From Micromonospora citrea (lineage in GTDB: Bacteria > Actinomycetota > Actinomycetes > Mycobacteriales > Micromonosporaceae), in assembly GCF_900090315.1 (NCBI RefSeq), contig NZ_FMHZ01000002.1:1156501-1220500 (forward strand): a stretch of DNA of 64,000 bases, read 5' to 3'. Below the pieces are notes generated by a model, which was not told where the DNA came from, did no database searches, and saw nothing but the letters and a program-made list of their open reading frames with translations. Shown here piece after piece: positions 17,844-26,827 of the stretch (position 1 is its first letter; every line of letters starts with the position of its first letter). The position numbers and the translations under genes are program-made.

Positions 17844-18140
17844 CGACCGCGCCCGGAGTCCCGGGGCACCCGGCCGCGCCCGGAGTCCCGGGGCACCCGA
17901 CCGCGCCCGGAGTCCCGGGGCACCCGACCGCGCCCGGAGTCCCGGGGCACCCGACCGCGCCCGGAGTCCCGGGGCACCCGACCGCGCCCGGAGTCCCGGG
18001 GCACCCGACCGCGCCCGGAGTCCCGGGGCACCCGACCGCGCCCGGAGTCCCGGGGCACCCGACCGCGCCCGGAGTCCCGGGGCACCCGACCGCGCCCGGA
18101 GTCCCGGGGCACCCGACCGCGCCCGGAGTCCCGGGGCGCG
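17844..18140. repeat. 27-bp minisatellite, 11 near-identical copies
   Basis: Eleven head-to-tail copies of a 27-bp unit whose core is GCGCCCGGAGTCCCGGGG; the second copy has one A-to-G change and the last is clipped. Because 27 is a multiple of 3, reading frames stay open across it on both strands, but these lack ribosome sites and family-like sequence. Each unit can fold GCCCGG...CCGGGGC. It sits just past the 3' end of the desaturase gene. Confidence 0.95.
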
Positions 18141-18152
18141 GCCGGGCGGCGG

Positions 18153-19085
18153 TCAGCGGGCGGCGAGGCGGGCGGCGCGGGCCGCGCGCTTCTCCTCGAA
18201 GCGGGACGCGGCGCGCTCCAGGCCGTCGAGGTGGGCGGCGATCTGGTCGCGGGCGGCCTCGCCGTCGGCGTCCAGGCCGGTCACGTTGAACACGTCCCAC
18301 TGGCGCAGCACCGGGACGACCACCTCGTCGCGATGCTGGCGCAGGTCGTAGATGCCGGCGAGGGCGATCGCCACCGACTTGCGGGCGAAGCCCTCGATGC
18401 CGTTGCCCGGCATCTGGAAGTCGGCCACCACGTCGGCGACCGCCCGCATCGCCTGGCTCGGCGCCAGCTCGAAGGCCGCCGCCAGCAGGTTGCGGTAGAA
18501 GACCATGTGCAGGTTCTCGTCGGCCGCGACGCGGGCGAGCAGCGCCTCGCACGCGGGGTCGCCGGTCACCCGGCCGGTGTTGCGGTGCGAGATCCGGGTG
18601 GCCAGCTCCTGGAACGAGACGTACGCCAGGGAGTGCAGCACCTCGTCGTCGTGCGCGTTGGCGTACCCGGCCGACATGTGCGTCATCCGCGCCCGTTCCA
18701 GGGCCACCGGGTCCACCGCCCGGGTGACGGTCAGGTAGTCGCGGATGGCGGTGCCGTGCCGCCCCTCCTCGGCGGTCCACCGGTGCACCCAGGTGCCCCA
18801 CGCGCCGTCGCGGCCGAACAGGGTGGCGATCTCGTGGTGGTACGAGGGCAGGTTGTCCTCGGTCAGCAGGTTGACGATCAGCGCGGTGCGGGCCACCTCG
18901 GGGATCGTGGAGTCGGTCTCGGCCCACGCCTCGCCGCCCAGCGGCCCGTCGAAGGTGCGCCCCTCGCTCCACGGAACGTACTCGTGCGGGAACCACTCCT
19001 TGGCGACGGCCAGGTGCCGGTCGAGGTTCTTCTCGACGACGGGCTCGAGTTCGACGAGCAGGGCGGTCTGGCTGAGTGCGGTCAC
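18153..19085 (-). CDS. desA: Acyl-ACP desaturase (ferritin-like diiron)
   Basis: Soluble diiron enzyme that puts a double bond into acyl-ACP, 310 residues. The four-helix-bundle iron ligands are recognisable: TEDNLPSYHHEI, the EExxH motif in WTAEEGRHG, and ADENLHMVFY for the second helix pair. The length and motifs match actinobacterial DesA1/DesA2-type proteins rather than membrane desaturases. A GTG start with GGGAG 6-7 nt upstream directly follows a 31-bp palindrome, suggesting tight repression by a fatty-acid-responsive regulator (inference). The C-terminus is Arg/Ala-rich. It is monocistronic, with hisS upstream on the same strand. Confidence 0.9.
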   Translation of the reverse strand: MTALSQTALLVELEPVVEKNLDRHLAVAKEWFPHEYVPWSEGRTFDGPLGGEAWAETDSTIPEVARTALIVNLLTEDNLPSYHHEIATLFGRDGAWGTWVHRWTAEEGRHGTAIRDYLTVTRAVDPVALERARMTHMSAGYANAHDDEVLHSLAYVSFQELATRISHRNTGRVTGDPACEALLARVAADENLHMVFYRNLLAAAFELAPSQAMRAVADVVADFQMPGNGIEGFARKSVAIALAGIYDLRQHRDEVVVPVLRQWDVFNVTGLDADGEAARDQIAAHLDGLERAASRFEEKRAARAARLAAR

Positions 19086-19094
19086 GACGATCTC

Positions 19095-19125
19095 CCTACG
19101 GTGGCGTAACTTACGCCACCGTAGG
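19095..19125. promoter_or_regulatory. 31-bp perfect palindrome upstream of the desaturase
   Basis: CCTACGGTGGCGTAA (19095-19109) and its exact reverse complement (19111-19125) flank a single C. The centre contains TAAGTT, a candidate -10, so a bound dimer would block transcription. It ends 9 nt before the start codon region. Confidence 0.75.
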
Positions 19126-19154
19126 TCCGATCGTCCGTACGCGCCAGTAGCGTC

Positions 19155-20483
19155 TCAGCCGACCAGCGGCCTGAGGTCGGCCCGGGGCGGCGTCCACTCC
19201 CCCGCCGCCGCGGCCACCTGCTCGCCCGAGCGGATGTCCTTCACCTCGTCGGCGGCCCCCTCGACCCCCGGGAACCAGACGTACGGGATGCCCCGCCGCT
19301 CGGCGTAGCGGATCTGCTTGCCGAACTTCGCCGCGCTCGGCGACACCTCCGTCGGTACGCCCCGGGAGCGCAGCGCCTCGGCCACCCGGTTGCTCGCCGG
19401 CCGCTGCTCCTCGCTGGTCACCGCGACCAGGACGCACGTCGGCACGTCCCGCGACACCGACAGCGCCCCGGCGCCGAAGAGCAGCCCGAGCAGCCGGGTC
19501 ACCCCGATCGAGATGCCCACCCCCGGGAAGCGGGCGGCGCCGGAGCTGGCCAGGTTGTCGTAACGGCCGCCGGAGCAGATCGAGCCGAACCGCTCGTAGC
19601 CGATCATCTGCGTCTCGTAGACCGTGCCGGTGTAGTAGTCCAGGCCCCGGGCGATGCGCAGGTCGGCCACGCACAGGCCCGGGGAGTGGGCGGCGGCGGT
19701 CTCCACCACCCGCACCAGCTCCTCGATCCCCTCGTCGAGCAGCGGGTCGGTCACGCCCAGCGCGCGCACTGCGTCGGCGAAGGACGCGTCCGGCGCGGAG
19801 ATCTCCGCCAGCGCCAGGCACGCCTTGGCCTGCGCCTCGCTTGCCCCGGCGGTCTGCGCCAGCAGCTCGGCCACCCTCGCCGGGCCGATCTTGTCGAGCT
19901 TGTCCACCGCGCGCAGGGCCGCCTCGGGGTCGGTCAGGCCGATGCCCCGGTAGAAGCCCTCGCAGATCTTGCGGTTGTTGACCTGGATGCGCACCGGCGG
20001 GATCGGCAGCGAGCGCAGCGCGTCGCCGATGACCAGCGGCATCTCCGCCTCGTGGTGCGGGGCCAGGGTGTCCCGGTCGACGATGTCGATGTCGGCCTGG
20101 AGGAACTCGCGGTAGCGCCCCTCCTGCGGCCGCTCGCCCCGCCACACCTTCTGGATCTGGTAGCGGCGGAACGGGAACTGGAGCCTGCCGGCGTTCTCCA
20201 GCACGTAGCGGGCGAACGGCACGGTCAGGTCGAAGTGCAGACCGAGCGCGTCGTCGCCGGCCGGCCCGTCGGCGTCGGCCTGCAGGCGCCGGATCAGGTA
20301 GACCTCCTTGGAGGTCTCGCCCTTGCGCAGCAACTGGTCCAGCGGCTCCACCGCGCGGGTCTCCAGCGGGGCGAAGCCGTACAGCTCGAAGGTGTCGCGG
20401 ATCCGGTCGAGGACGTACTGCTCGATCATCCGCTGGGCGGGCGTCCACTCCGGGAAGCCGGAGATGGGCGTGGGCTTGCTCAT
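19155..20483 (-). CDS. hisS: Histidyl-tRNA synthetase
   Basis: Class II synthetase that charges tRNA-His, 442 residues. Motif 2 is seen as FRRYQIQKVWRGERPQEGRYREFLQADIDI, and the histidine-specific loop HisA as ARGLDYYTGTVYE; SGGRYDNL and GISIGVTRLL complete motif 3. The C-terminal ~90 residues are the HGTP anticodon-binding domain (CVLVAVTSEEQRPASNRVAEALR). The ATG has GGAG close upstream. In actinobacteria hisS usually sits, as here, next to the MBL hydrolase and relA. Initial KGETSKEVYLIRRL resembles the divergent actinobacterial/archaeal-like HisRS form. Confidence 0.96.
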   Translation of the reverse strand: MSKPTPISGFPEWTPAQRMIEQYVLDRIRDTFELYGFAPLETRAVEPLDQLLRKGETSKEVYLIRRLQADADGPAGDDALGLHFDLTVPFARYVLENAGRLQFPFRRYQIQKVWRGERPQEGRYREFLQADIDIVDRDTLAPHHEAEMPLVIGDALRSLPIPPVRIQVNNRKICEGFYRGIGLTDPEAALRAVDKLDKIGPARVAELLAQTAGASEAQAKACLALAEISAPDASFADAVRALGVTDPLLDEGIEELVRVVETAAAHSPGLCVADLRIARGLDYYTGTVYETQMIGYERFGSICSGGRYDNLASSGAARFPGVGISIGVTRLLGLLFGAGALSVSRDVPTCVLVAVTSEEQRPASNRVAEALRSRGVPTEVSPSAAKFGKQIRYAERRGIPYVWFPGVEGAADEVKDIRSGEQVAAAAGEWTPPRADLRPLVG

Positions 20484-20531
20484 GATGCTCCGTTCGCAGA
20501 CCCGCGCGGCACCGCGCGGGCGAAGGCTGGT

Positions 20532-20617
20532 GCGGCCGGCGACGGCCGCGGGGCAGGCTCGGCGCGGCCGGTCACCGGCCGCGGGGGTGCGGGCTCCGCG
20601 GCCGGCTACAGGCCGCG
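20532..20617. terminator. Three tandem GGCCG hairpins between the MBL gene and hisS
   Basis: Three inverted repeats follow one another: GCGGCCG/CGGCCGC (20532-20549), CGCGGCCGG/CCGGCCGCG (20563-20583) and CGCGGCC/GGCCGCG (20597-20617). The third overlaps the TAG stop of the MBL hydrolase. They probably attenuate read-through into hisS. Confidence 0.5.
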
Positions 20618-21319
20618 GGCGGGGGCGGCCGGTCGCGCGCCACCCGCCACCTCGACGAGGTACGGGTTGGTCGCGCGCTCGCGGCCGATGGTGGTCGCGG
20701 GGCCGTGGCCGGGCAGCACGACGGTGTCGTCCGCCAGCGGGAGGATCTTGTCCCGCAGGCTGCCGATCAACGTCGGCATGCTGCCGCCCGGCAGGTCGGT
20801 GCGGCCGATGGAGCCGGCGAACAGGACGTCGCCGGAGAGGCAGAGCTGATCCGCCTCCCAGGGCGAGCCGGCCGCCGGCAGTCGGAAGAGCACCGACCCG
20901 CCGGTATGGCCCGGGGCATGGTCGACGGTGATCTCCAGCCCGGCGAGGGCGAGCGTGGCGCCGTCGGCCAGCTCGGCGACGTCCTCCGGCTCGGTGTACG
21001 GCAGCCGCCCGCCGAAGAGCGAGGCGAGCTCCGCCGACAGCCCCTTCGCCGGGTCGGCCAGCATCTCGCGGTCAGCAGGGTGCACGTACGCGGTGATCCC
21101 CCGGGCGCCGCAGACGGGCGCGACCGAGAAGGTGTGGTCGAGGTGGCCGTGGGTGAGCAGCACGGCGGCGGGGTGCAGCCGATGCTCGGCCAGCAGCGCG
21201 TCGAGCCGGTCGAGCACCCCGATGCCGGGGTCGACCACCACGCACTGCTCCCCCGGCGCGGTGGCGACCACGTAGCAGTTGGTGCCGAAGGCGTCGGCGG
21301 GAAAGCCGGCCACGAGCAC
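20606..21319 (-). CDS. MBL-fold metallohydrolase, glyoxalase II-like
   Basis: A 237-residue metallo-beta-lactamase-fold hydrolase. The dinuclear metal motif is THGHLDH, followed downstream by the metal His in DHAPGHTGGS, the bridging Asp in LSGDVLFAGSIGRTD and the last His in VLPGHGP. This matches hydroxyacylglutathione hydrolase-like proteins; actinobacteria lack glutathione, so a mycothiol or other thioester substrate is more likely (inference). Start is a GTG with GGGGAG upstream. Position between relA/cyclophilins and hisS is conserved in actinobacteria. Confidence 0.9.
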   Translation of the reverse strand: MLVAGFPADAFGTNCYVVATAPGEQCVVVDPGIGVLDRLDALLAEHRLHPAAVLLTHGHLDHTFSVAPVCGARGITAYVHPADREMLADPAKGLSAELASLFGGRLPYTEPEDVAELADGATLALAGLEITVDHAPGHTGGSVLFRLPAAGSPWEADQLCLSGDVLFAGSIGRTDLPGGSMPTLIGSLRDKILPLADDTVVLPGHGPATTIGRERATNPYLVEVAGGARPAAPARGL

Positions 21320-21577
21320 GTCCGCTCCCCTTTCGTCGAGCCGTCACGTCCTGCGAGCAGCCTAACCGGCGACGCGACCGGGTTCGGCGCATCCGTCCCG
21401 CCGGCCCCGTCGGTCACAGTGACGCGTCCCGATAGAACCCCGCCCGGACCTCGTACACCACTTTCCCAGCCGGTAGCCGTACACTCTGGCGGGCGTGTGG
21501 CGTGGCGCACCTGCCGCCGAGCGGGCGCGGGACGCCCGACCACCGGTGACGACCAGGGTAGAGGAAGGGGAGCACGG
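21320..21577. other. Divergent intergenic region, MBL hydrolase / cyclophilin 1
   Basis: A 258-bp gap with no gene. A TACACT -10-like box lies near 21479-21484 for rightward transcription; a matching -35 is not convincing. No inverted repeat stands out. Confidence 0.4.
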
Positions 21578-22468
21578 GTGGCTTCCAGCAGGGACCGGCA
21601 GCGCAAACTGGCGCGCGCCAAGCTCGACCGGCAGCTCGCGCGCCGGGCCGCAGCCGCCAAGCGTCGCCGGCAGATCCAGGCCGGTGTCGGTGTCGCCGTC
21701 GTCCTCGCGCTGATCGTGGTCGGCTCGGCCTGGGCGCTGGGCGCCTTCGACGACGACCCGAAGGAGAACACGGCCGCCGACGACGTCTGCCTGTGGACCC
21801 CGCAGGACGCCACGGTCAACACCAACCTCAAGGACGTCGGCACCCCGGCCACCAAGGGGCTGCCCACCTCCGGCGTACGCCCGATGACGGTCACCACCAA
21901 CCAGGGCGCGCCGATCACCGTCGAGCTGGACCTCGCCGGCGCCCCGTGCGCCGCGGCGAGCATCGCCCACCTGGCGAGCCGGTCGTTCTACGACAACACC
22001 AAGTGCCACGAGATCACCGCCGAGGGCGCGGTGCGGTGCGGCGACCCGAGCGGCACCGGGCTGGGCGGTCCGACCTACTCGTTCTACGACGAGAACGTCC
22101 CCACCCCCGAGCCGTCGGCGAGCCCGGCGCCGGGTCAGCCCGCGACCTACCCGAAGGGCACGGTCGCGATGATCGCCAACCCGCCGGGGGCGAACGGCAG
22201 CCAGTTCCTGATCTTCTTCGAGGACTTCACCACCGCCACCCCGAAGTACCCGGTCATCGGCCGGGTGACCGGCGGGATCGACGTGGTGGAGAAGATCGGT
22301 GCCAAGCCGACCGTGGACAATGGGACGGGGGCCAAGGTCAAGCCCAAGGACGACGACGTGGTCGTCCAGAGCCTGACCGTCGGTGAGCCCGTGGCGCAGG
22401 TGACGTCGTCCCCGGCGCCGACGCCGTCCGCGTCGGGCGCCCCGGCGGCCAGCCCCAGCGCCGGCTGA
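21578..22468 (+). CDS. Membrane-anchored cyclophilin-type PPIase, atypical active site
   Basis: Peptidyl-prolyl isomerase fold, 296 residues. A basic N-terminus (KLARAKLDRQLARRAAAAKRRRQ) precedes one transmembrane helix (~31-50); the cyclophilin domain lies outside the membrane from ~105 to 275 and a Pro/Ala/Ser tail follows. GSQFLIFFED matches the family's GSQFFI block. The catalytic-loop Arg is replaced: FYDNTKCHEIT has Glu where cyclophilins have Arg, whereas the next gene keeps it. It may therefore be a chaperone or scaffold rather than an efficient isomerase. GTG start with GGGGAG 5 nt upstream. Confidence 0.88.
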   Translation: MASSRDRQRKLARAKLDRQLARRAAAAKRRRQIQAGVGVAVVLALIVVGSAWALGAFDDDPKENTAADDVCLWTPQDATVNTNLKDVGTPATKGLPTSGVRPMTVTTNQGAPITVELDLAGAPCAAASIAHLASRSFYDNTKCHEITAEGAVRCGDPSGTGLGGPTYSFYDENVPTPEPSASPAPGQPATYPKGTVAMIANPPGANGSQFLIFFEDFTTATPKYPVIGRVTGGIDVVEKIGAKPTVDNGTGAKVKPKDDDVVVQSLTVGEPVAQVTSSPAPTPSASGAPAASPSAG

Positions 22469-22533
22469 CCCCGGCCGCCTCACCAACCTCAGCGGCACCG
22501 ACCGCGCCCAGAGAAGCCCAGGAGGATCCAGGC

Positions 22534-23373
22534 GTGACGTCCACCAGAGAGCGGCAGCGCGCGGCGGCCCGCGCCCGGCTCGAGAAGGAGATGGCCGAGC
22601 GGGCGGCCAGGGCCCGCAAGCGCCGGCAGACCCAGGCGATCGTGGGCGCCGCGTCGGTGCTGGTGCTCGTCATCGCCGGCACGGTGTGGCTCGCCACCAC
22701 CCTGGGCGGCGACGACGACAAGAGCGACACCGCGGGGCCGGCTGCCGACCACGTGCAGTGCGCCTGGACCGAGCTCCCCGCCGACCAGCGCACCAAGCAG
22801 ATCAAGGACGTCGGGCTGCCGCCGGCGCAGCAGGCGAACACCGGCACCCAGACGATGACGATCGACACCAACCTCGGCCCGATCACCGCCAAGATCGACC
22901 GGTCGGCCGTGCCCTGCACCGCCGGCAGCTTCACCCACCTGGCGGAGAAGAACTTCTTCGACAACAGCAAGTGCCACCGGCTGGTCACCGAGGGCATCAA
23001 GGTGCTCCAGTGCGGCGACCCGAGCGCGACCGGCAAGGGCTGGCGGGAGACCGACGGCACCGGCGGTCCCAGCTACCGGCTCGCCGAGGAGAACCTGCCC
23101 ACCGACAAGCGTCCGCCGTACCCGGAGGGCGTGATCGCCATGGCCAACTCCGGCCAGCCGGGCAGCACGGGCAGCCAGTTCTTCATCGTCTACGGAGACT
23201 CGCCGCTGGACCCGAACTACACCGTCCTCGGCACCGTCACCGGTGGCATGGACATCGTCAAGCAGGTCGCGACGGCCGGCGACGACAAGGCGTTCGCGCA
23301 GCAGGCCGGTGGTGGTCACCCGAAGAAGGAGGTCACCATCAAGAAGCTCACCATGAGCGCCCCCCAGGGCTGA
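22534..23373 (+). CDS. Membrane-anchored cyclophilin-type PPIase
   Basis: A 279-residue paralogue of the preceding gene, 65 bp downstream and probably co-transcribed. It has the same plan: Arg/Lys-rich start, a helix near residues 30-52 (AIVGAASVLVLVIAGTVWLATTL), a Cys-containing segment, then the cyclophilin domain. FFDNSKCHRLV keeps the catalytic Arg and GSQFFIVYGD is canonical; LGTVTGGMDIVKQVA follows the fold. It should be an active extracytoplasmic prolyl isomerase assisting exported protein folding. GTG start with GGAGG 8 nt upstream; followed by a strong hairpin. Confidence 0.92.
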   Translation: MTSTRERQRAAARARLEKEMAERAARARKRRQTQAIVGAASVLVLVIAGTVWLATTLGGDDDKSDTAGPAADHVQCAWTELPADQRTKQIKDVGLPPAQQANTGTQTMTIDTNLGPITAKIDRSAVPCTAGSFTHLAEKNFFDNSKCHRLVTEGIKVLQCGDPSATGKGWRETDGTGGPSYRLAEENLPTDKRPPYPEGVIAMANSGQPGSTGSQFFIVYGDSPLDPNYTVLGTVTGGMDIVKQVATAGDDKAFAQQAGGGHPKKEVTIKKLTMSAPQG

Positions 23374-23393
23374 CCCCCCACCCCGTACGACGA

Positions 23394-23420
23394 GCGCCCG
23401 CCGGCCCCGCCGGCGGGCGC
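23394..23420. terminator. Bidirectional hairpin between cyclophilin 2 and relA
   Basis: GCGCCCGCCGGC and GCCGGCGGGCGC are perfect 12-bp arms around CCC, followed by TTCCCTTTCC. It sits between convergent genes and can serve both. Confidence 0.8.
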
Positions 23421-23463
23421 TTCCCTTTCCCCATCCCCGTCGAGCAGGGCCGGGGGCAATGGG

Positions 23464-25989
23464 TCAGGCGCCGGAGGTCACCCGGTAGGCGTCGAAGACG
23501 CCGTCGACCTTGCGGACCGCCGCCAGCAGGTGGCCCAGGTGCTTCGGGTCGGCCATCTCGAAGCTGAACCGGCTCACCGCCACCCGGTCCCGGGTGGTGG
23601 TGACGGTGGCGGAGAGGATGTTGACCCGCTCGTCGGAGAGCACCCGGGTGACATCGGCGAGCAGCTTGTGCCGGTCCAGCGCCTCGACCTGGATGGCGAC
23701 CAGGAACGTCGACGCGGAGGTGAGCTTCCAGCTCACCTCGACGACCCGCTCGTTCTGGGCCCGCAGGTCCTCGGCGTTGGCGCAGTCGTCCCGGTGCACG
23801 CTCACCCCGCCGGAGCGGGTGACGAAGCCGAACACCGAATCCGGCGGGACCGGGGTGCAGCAGCGCGCCAGCTTGATCCACACGTCGCTGACCCCGCGTA
23901 CCACCACGCCCGGGTCGGCGCTGCTCTGCCGGCTGCGCGGCGGCCGGGTCGCGACGGCGGTCTCGGCGATGTCCTCCGCCGCGCCCTCCTCGCCGCCGTA
24001 CGCGGCCATCAGCTTCTGCACCACCGACTGGGCGGAGACCTGGCTGTCGCCGACGGCGGCGTAGAGGGATGCCACGTCGGCCAGGTGCAGGTCGCGGGCG
24101 ATCGCCATCAGCGCGTCGGAGGTGAGCATCCGCTGCAGCGGCATGCCCTGCTTGCGCATCGCCTTGACGATCGCGTCCTTGCCGGCCTCGATGGCCTCCT
24201 CGCGCCGCTCCTTGTTGAAGTACTGCCGGATCTTCGTGCGGGCGCGCGGGCTCTTGACGAAGCCCAGCCAGTCCTGCGTCGGGCCGGCCGTGTCGGACTT
24301 CGAGGTGAAGATCTCGATCACGTCGCCGTTGGACAGCGTCGACTCCAGCGGCACCAGCTTGCCGTTGACCCGCGCCCCGATGCACTTGTGCCCGACCTCG
24401 GTGTGCACCGCGTACGCGAAGTCCACCGGCGTGGAGCCGGTCGGCAGCGGGATGACGTCACCCTTCGGGGTGAAGACGTACACCTCCTGGCTGGACAGGT
24501 CGAAGCGCAGCGCGTCGAGGAACTCGCTCGGGTCGGCCGCCTCCCGCTGCCAGTCCAGCAGTTGGCGCAGCCAGGTCATCTCGTCGATGTGCGCCGGCGG
24601 GCCGACGATCTGGGTGCCCTTGTGTTCCTTGTACTTCCAGTGCGCGGCGATGCCGAACTCGGCGGTGCGGTGCATCGCGTACGTGCGGATCTGCATCTCC
24701 ACCGGCTTGCCGGTAGGCCCGATGACCGTCGTGTGCAACGACTGGTACATGTTGAACTTGGGCATCGCGATGTAGTCCTTGAACCGGCCCGGCACCGGCT
24801 GCCAGTTGGCGTGGATGACGCCCAGCGCCGCGTAGCAGTCGCGCACCGTGTCGACCAGGATCCGCACCCCGACCAGGTCGTAGATGTCGTTGAAGTCGCG
24901 GCCCCGCACGATCATCTTCTGGTAGATCGAGTAGAGGTGCTTCGGCCGGCCGGTCGTCTCCGCCTTGATCTTGGCGGACCTGAGGTCGGTCTGCACCTTC
25001 TGGGTCACCTGACGCAGCAGCGCCTCGCGCTGCGGCTGGTGCTCCCCGATGAGGCGGTTGATCTCCTCGTAGCGCTTCGGGAAGAGCGTGCCGAACGCGA
25101 GATCCTCCAGCTCCCACTTGATCGTGTTCATACCCAGCCGGTGGGCCAGCGGGGCCAGGATCTCCAGGGTCTCCTTCGCCTTCTGCTCCTGCTTCGGGCG
25201 GGGCAGGAAGGTGAGGGTGCGCATGTTGTGCAGCCGGTCGGCCAGCTTGATCACCAGCACCCGCGGGTCCTTGGCCATCGCGACGACCATCTTGCGGATC
25301 GTCTCGGCCTTGGCCGCGTCGCCCAGCTTGACCTTGTCGAGCTTGGTCACCCCGTCGACGAGCAGCGCGACCTCGCCGCCGAAGTCGGCGCGCATCTGGT
25401 CGAGGGTGTATTCCGTGTCCTCGATGGTGTCGTGCAGCAGCGCCGCCACCAGCGTGGTGGTGTCCATCCCCAGGTTGGCCAGGATGGTGGCCACCGCGAG
25501 CGGGTGGGTGATGTAGGGGTCGCCGGACTTGCGGTACTGCCCGGAGTGCCAGCGGGCCGCGGTGTCGAAGGCGCGCTGGAGCAGCCGCGCGTCGGCCTTG
25601 GGGTGGGCGTCCCGGTGGGTCGAGATCAGCGGCTCGAGCACCTCGCTGACCTGCGAGGACTGCCACGGCGCGTTGAACCGCGCCAGCCTGGCCCGCACCC
25701 GGCGGCCGGTCGGCGCGCTGGACAGGGCGAAGCCGGCGCTGGGCGCCGGGTCGCCGGCGCCGTCGGCGGGGAACGGGAGCACGACCCCGTCGGTCGCCGC
25801 GCCCGCGCCACCGGCCGGGCCGGTCGCCGTGCCGGCGCGCGCGGCGTCGGCCGGACCGGTCACGCCGGAGCCGTTGCCGGAGCCCGCGCCCCGGGCCGGC
25901 GCGTCACCGTTGCGGGCCGTCACCGAGCCGTCCGCGTCGCCTGTCGGGTGCACCGTGCCCTCCACCGGAGGGGCGACATCGTGGGACAC
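23464..25989 (-). CDS. relA: Bifunctional (p)ppGpp synthetase/hydrolase RelA/SpoT
   Basis: Long RSH enzyme controlling the stringent response, 841 residues. After ~120 low-complexity Ala/Gly/Pro residues come the HD hydrolase domain ([41 protein letters not shown]), the synthetase domain ([35 protein letters not shown]), the TGS domain ([30 protein letters not shown]) and a C-terminal ACT domain. An intact HDxxED suggests hydrolase activity is kept. GTG at 25989 is chosen from AGGAGG just upstream, although spacing is short; longer in-frame starts add no recognisable sequence. apt precedes it, as in most actinobacteria. Confidence 0.96.
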   Translation of the reverse strand: MSHDVAPPVEGTVHPTGDADGSVTARNGDAPARGAGSGNGSGVTGPADAARAGTATGPAGGAGAATDGVVLPFPADGAGDPAPSAGFALSSAPTGRRVRARLARFNAPWQSSQVSEVLEPLISTHRDAHPKADARLLQRAFDTAARWHSGQYRKSGDPYITHPLAVATILANLGMDTTTLVAALLHDTIEDTEYTLDQMRADFGGEVALLVDGVTKLDKVKLGDAAKAETIRKMVVAMAKDPRVLVIKLADRLHNMRTLTFLPRPKQEQKAKETLEILAPLAHRLGMNTIKWELEDLAFGTLFPKRYEEINRLIGEHQPQREALLRQVTQKVQTDLRSAKIKAETTGRPKHLYSIYQKMIVRGRDFNDIYDLVGVRILVDTVRDCYAALGVIHANWQPVPGRFKDYIAMPKFNMYQSLHTTVIGPTGKPVEMQIRTYAMHRTAEFGIAAHWKYKEHKGTQIVGPPAHIDEMTWLRQLLDWQREAADPSEFLDALRFDLSSQEVYVFTPKGDVIPLPTGSTPVDFAYAVHTEVGHKCIGARVNGKLVPLESTLSNGDVIEIFTSKSDTAGPTQDWLGFVKSPRARTKIRQYFNKERREEAIEAGKDAIVKAMRKQGMPLQRMLTSDALMAIARDLHLADVASLYAAVGDSQVSAQSVVQKLMAAYGGEEGAAEDIAETAVATRPPRSRQSSADPGVVVRGVSDVWIKLARCCTPVPPDSVFGFVTRSGGVSVHRDDCANAEDLRAQNERVVEVSWKLTSASTFLVAIQVEALDRHKLLADVTRVLSDERVNILSATVTTTRDRVAVSRFSFEMADPKHLGHLLAAVRKVDGVFDAYRVTSGA

Positions 25990-26159
25990 CGGCCTCCTCA
26001 CCGCTCGCCGGAATACACCGACCGTGCGCCGGTCGGCCTGGTCTCGCGCCACCCGGACGGGTCTCCGCCCGGTCAGCAATGGGCAATGCTACCCGCACGC
26101 ACGGTGCCCCGCCGCTCCGCCGGACGGACCCCGCCGGGTCCGTCCGACGGCCGGGCCGC

Positions 26160-26726
26160 TCAAACGGTCAACAGGGCATGGACCGGGCGCGGGGCCAACC
26201 GCTCCCGCCCGCCGAGGAAACCGAGCTCCAGCAGCACGGTGAAGCCCGCAACGGTGCCGCCGGCCCGTTCCACCAGGTCCAGCGTCGCCTCGGCGGTGCC
26301 GCCGGTGGCCAGCACGTCGTCGACCACCAGCACCCGGTGCCCGGCGGTGAAGGCGTCCTCGTGCACCTCGAGGGTGGCCTCGCCGTACTCCAGGGCGTAG
26401 GAGGCCGAGTACGCCGGCCGGGGCAATTTCCCGGCCTTGCGCACGGGCACCACGCCGACGCCTGTCGCGTACGCGATGGCCGCCGCGACCACGAACCCGC
26501 GTGCCTCGATGCCGACGACGGCGTCGAACGAGTCCCGCCCGTGGTACGCGACGATCCCGTCGATCACCTGGCGGAACGCCTCACCGTCGGCGAACAGCGG
26601 CATCAGGTCCTTGAACATGACACCGGGCTTGGGGAAGTCGGGCACGTCGAGCACCCGGCTGGCCACCAGCTTGGCGGCCTCCGGGCCGCTGTCTCCCCGT
26701 ACCCCGGTGCTGTGGGTCTCCGTCAC
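26160..26726 (-). CDS. apt: Adenine phosphoribosyltransferase
   Basis: Type I PRTase of purine salvage: adenine plus PRPP gives AMP and pyrophosphate. The PRPP loop is VLVVDDVLATGGTAEA; DFPKPGVMFKDLMPL and EARGFVVAAAIAYATG are APRT signatures. GTG at 26726 gives 188 residues, near the family norm, with GGGGAG 9 nt upstream. The longer ATG at 26765 lies inside an inverted repeat and lacks a ribosome site. It lies between secF and relA on the same strand. Confidence 0.94.
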   Translation of the reverse strand: MTETHSTGVRGDSGPEAAKLVASRVLDVPDFPKPGVMFKDLMPLFADGEAFRQVIDGIVAYHGRDSFDAVVGIEARGFVVAAAIAYATGVGVVPVRKAGKLPRPAYSASYALEYGEATLEVHEDAFTAGHRVLVVDDVLATGGTAEATLDLVERAGGTVAGFTVLLELGFLGGRERLAPRPVHALLTV

Positions 26727-26750
26727 GGCAGTCCGCTCCCCTTCCACGAC

Positions 26751-26794
26751 GACGGCGTCCTCCATGCTGCTCGCACAGCATGAAGGACGCCGTC
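26751..26794. terminator. Long 19-bp imperfect hairpin between secF and apt
   Basis: 26751-26769 pairs with 26776-26794 with one mismatch, loop CTCGCA. It covers the alternative apt start codon. It may terminate the sec transcript or stabilise its 3' end while apt is made from a processed or separate mRNA. Confidence 0.6.
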
Positions 26795-26827
26795 GGTCCG
26801 ATCCCTACCGGGTGTCCCCGGCCCCGG

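Noticed and set aside
17745..19109. Open frame with repeated RPRPESRGT
   Set aside because: Frames stay open through the minisatellite because the unit is 27 bp, and the rest is antisense to the desaturase; no ribosome site.
26160..26765. Longer form of apt
   Set aside because: The ATG lies inside a hairpin with no ribosome site; GTG at 26726 fits the family length better.
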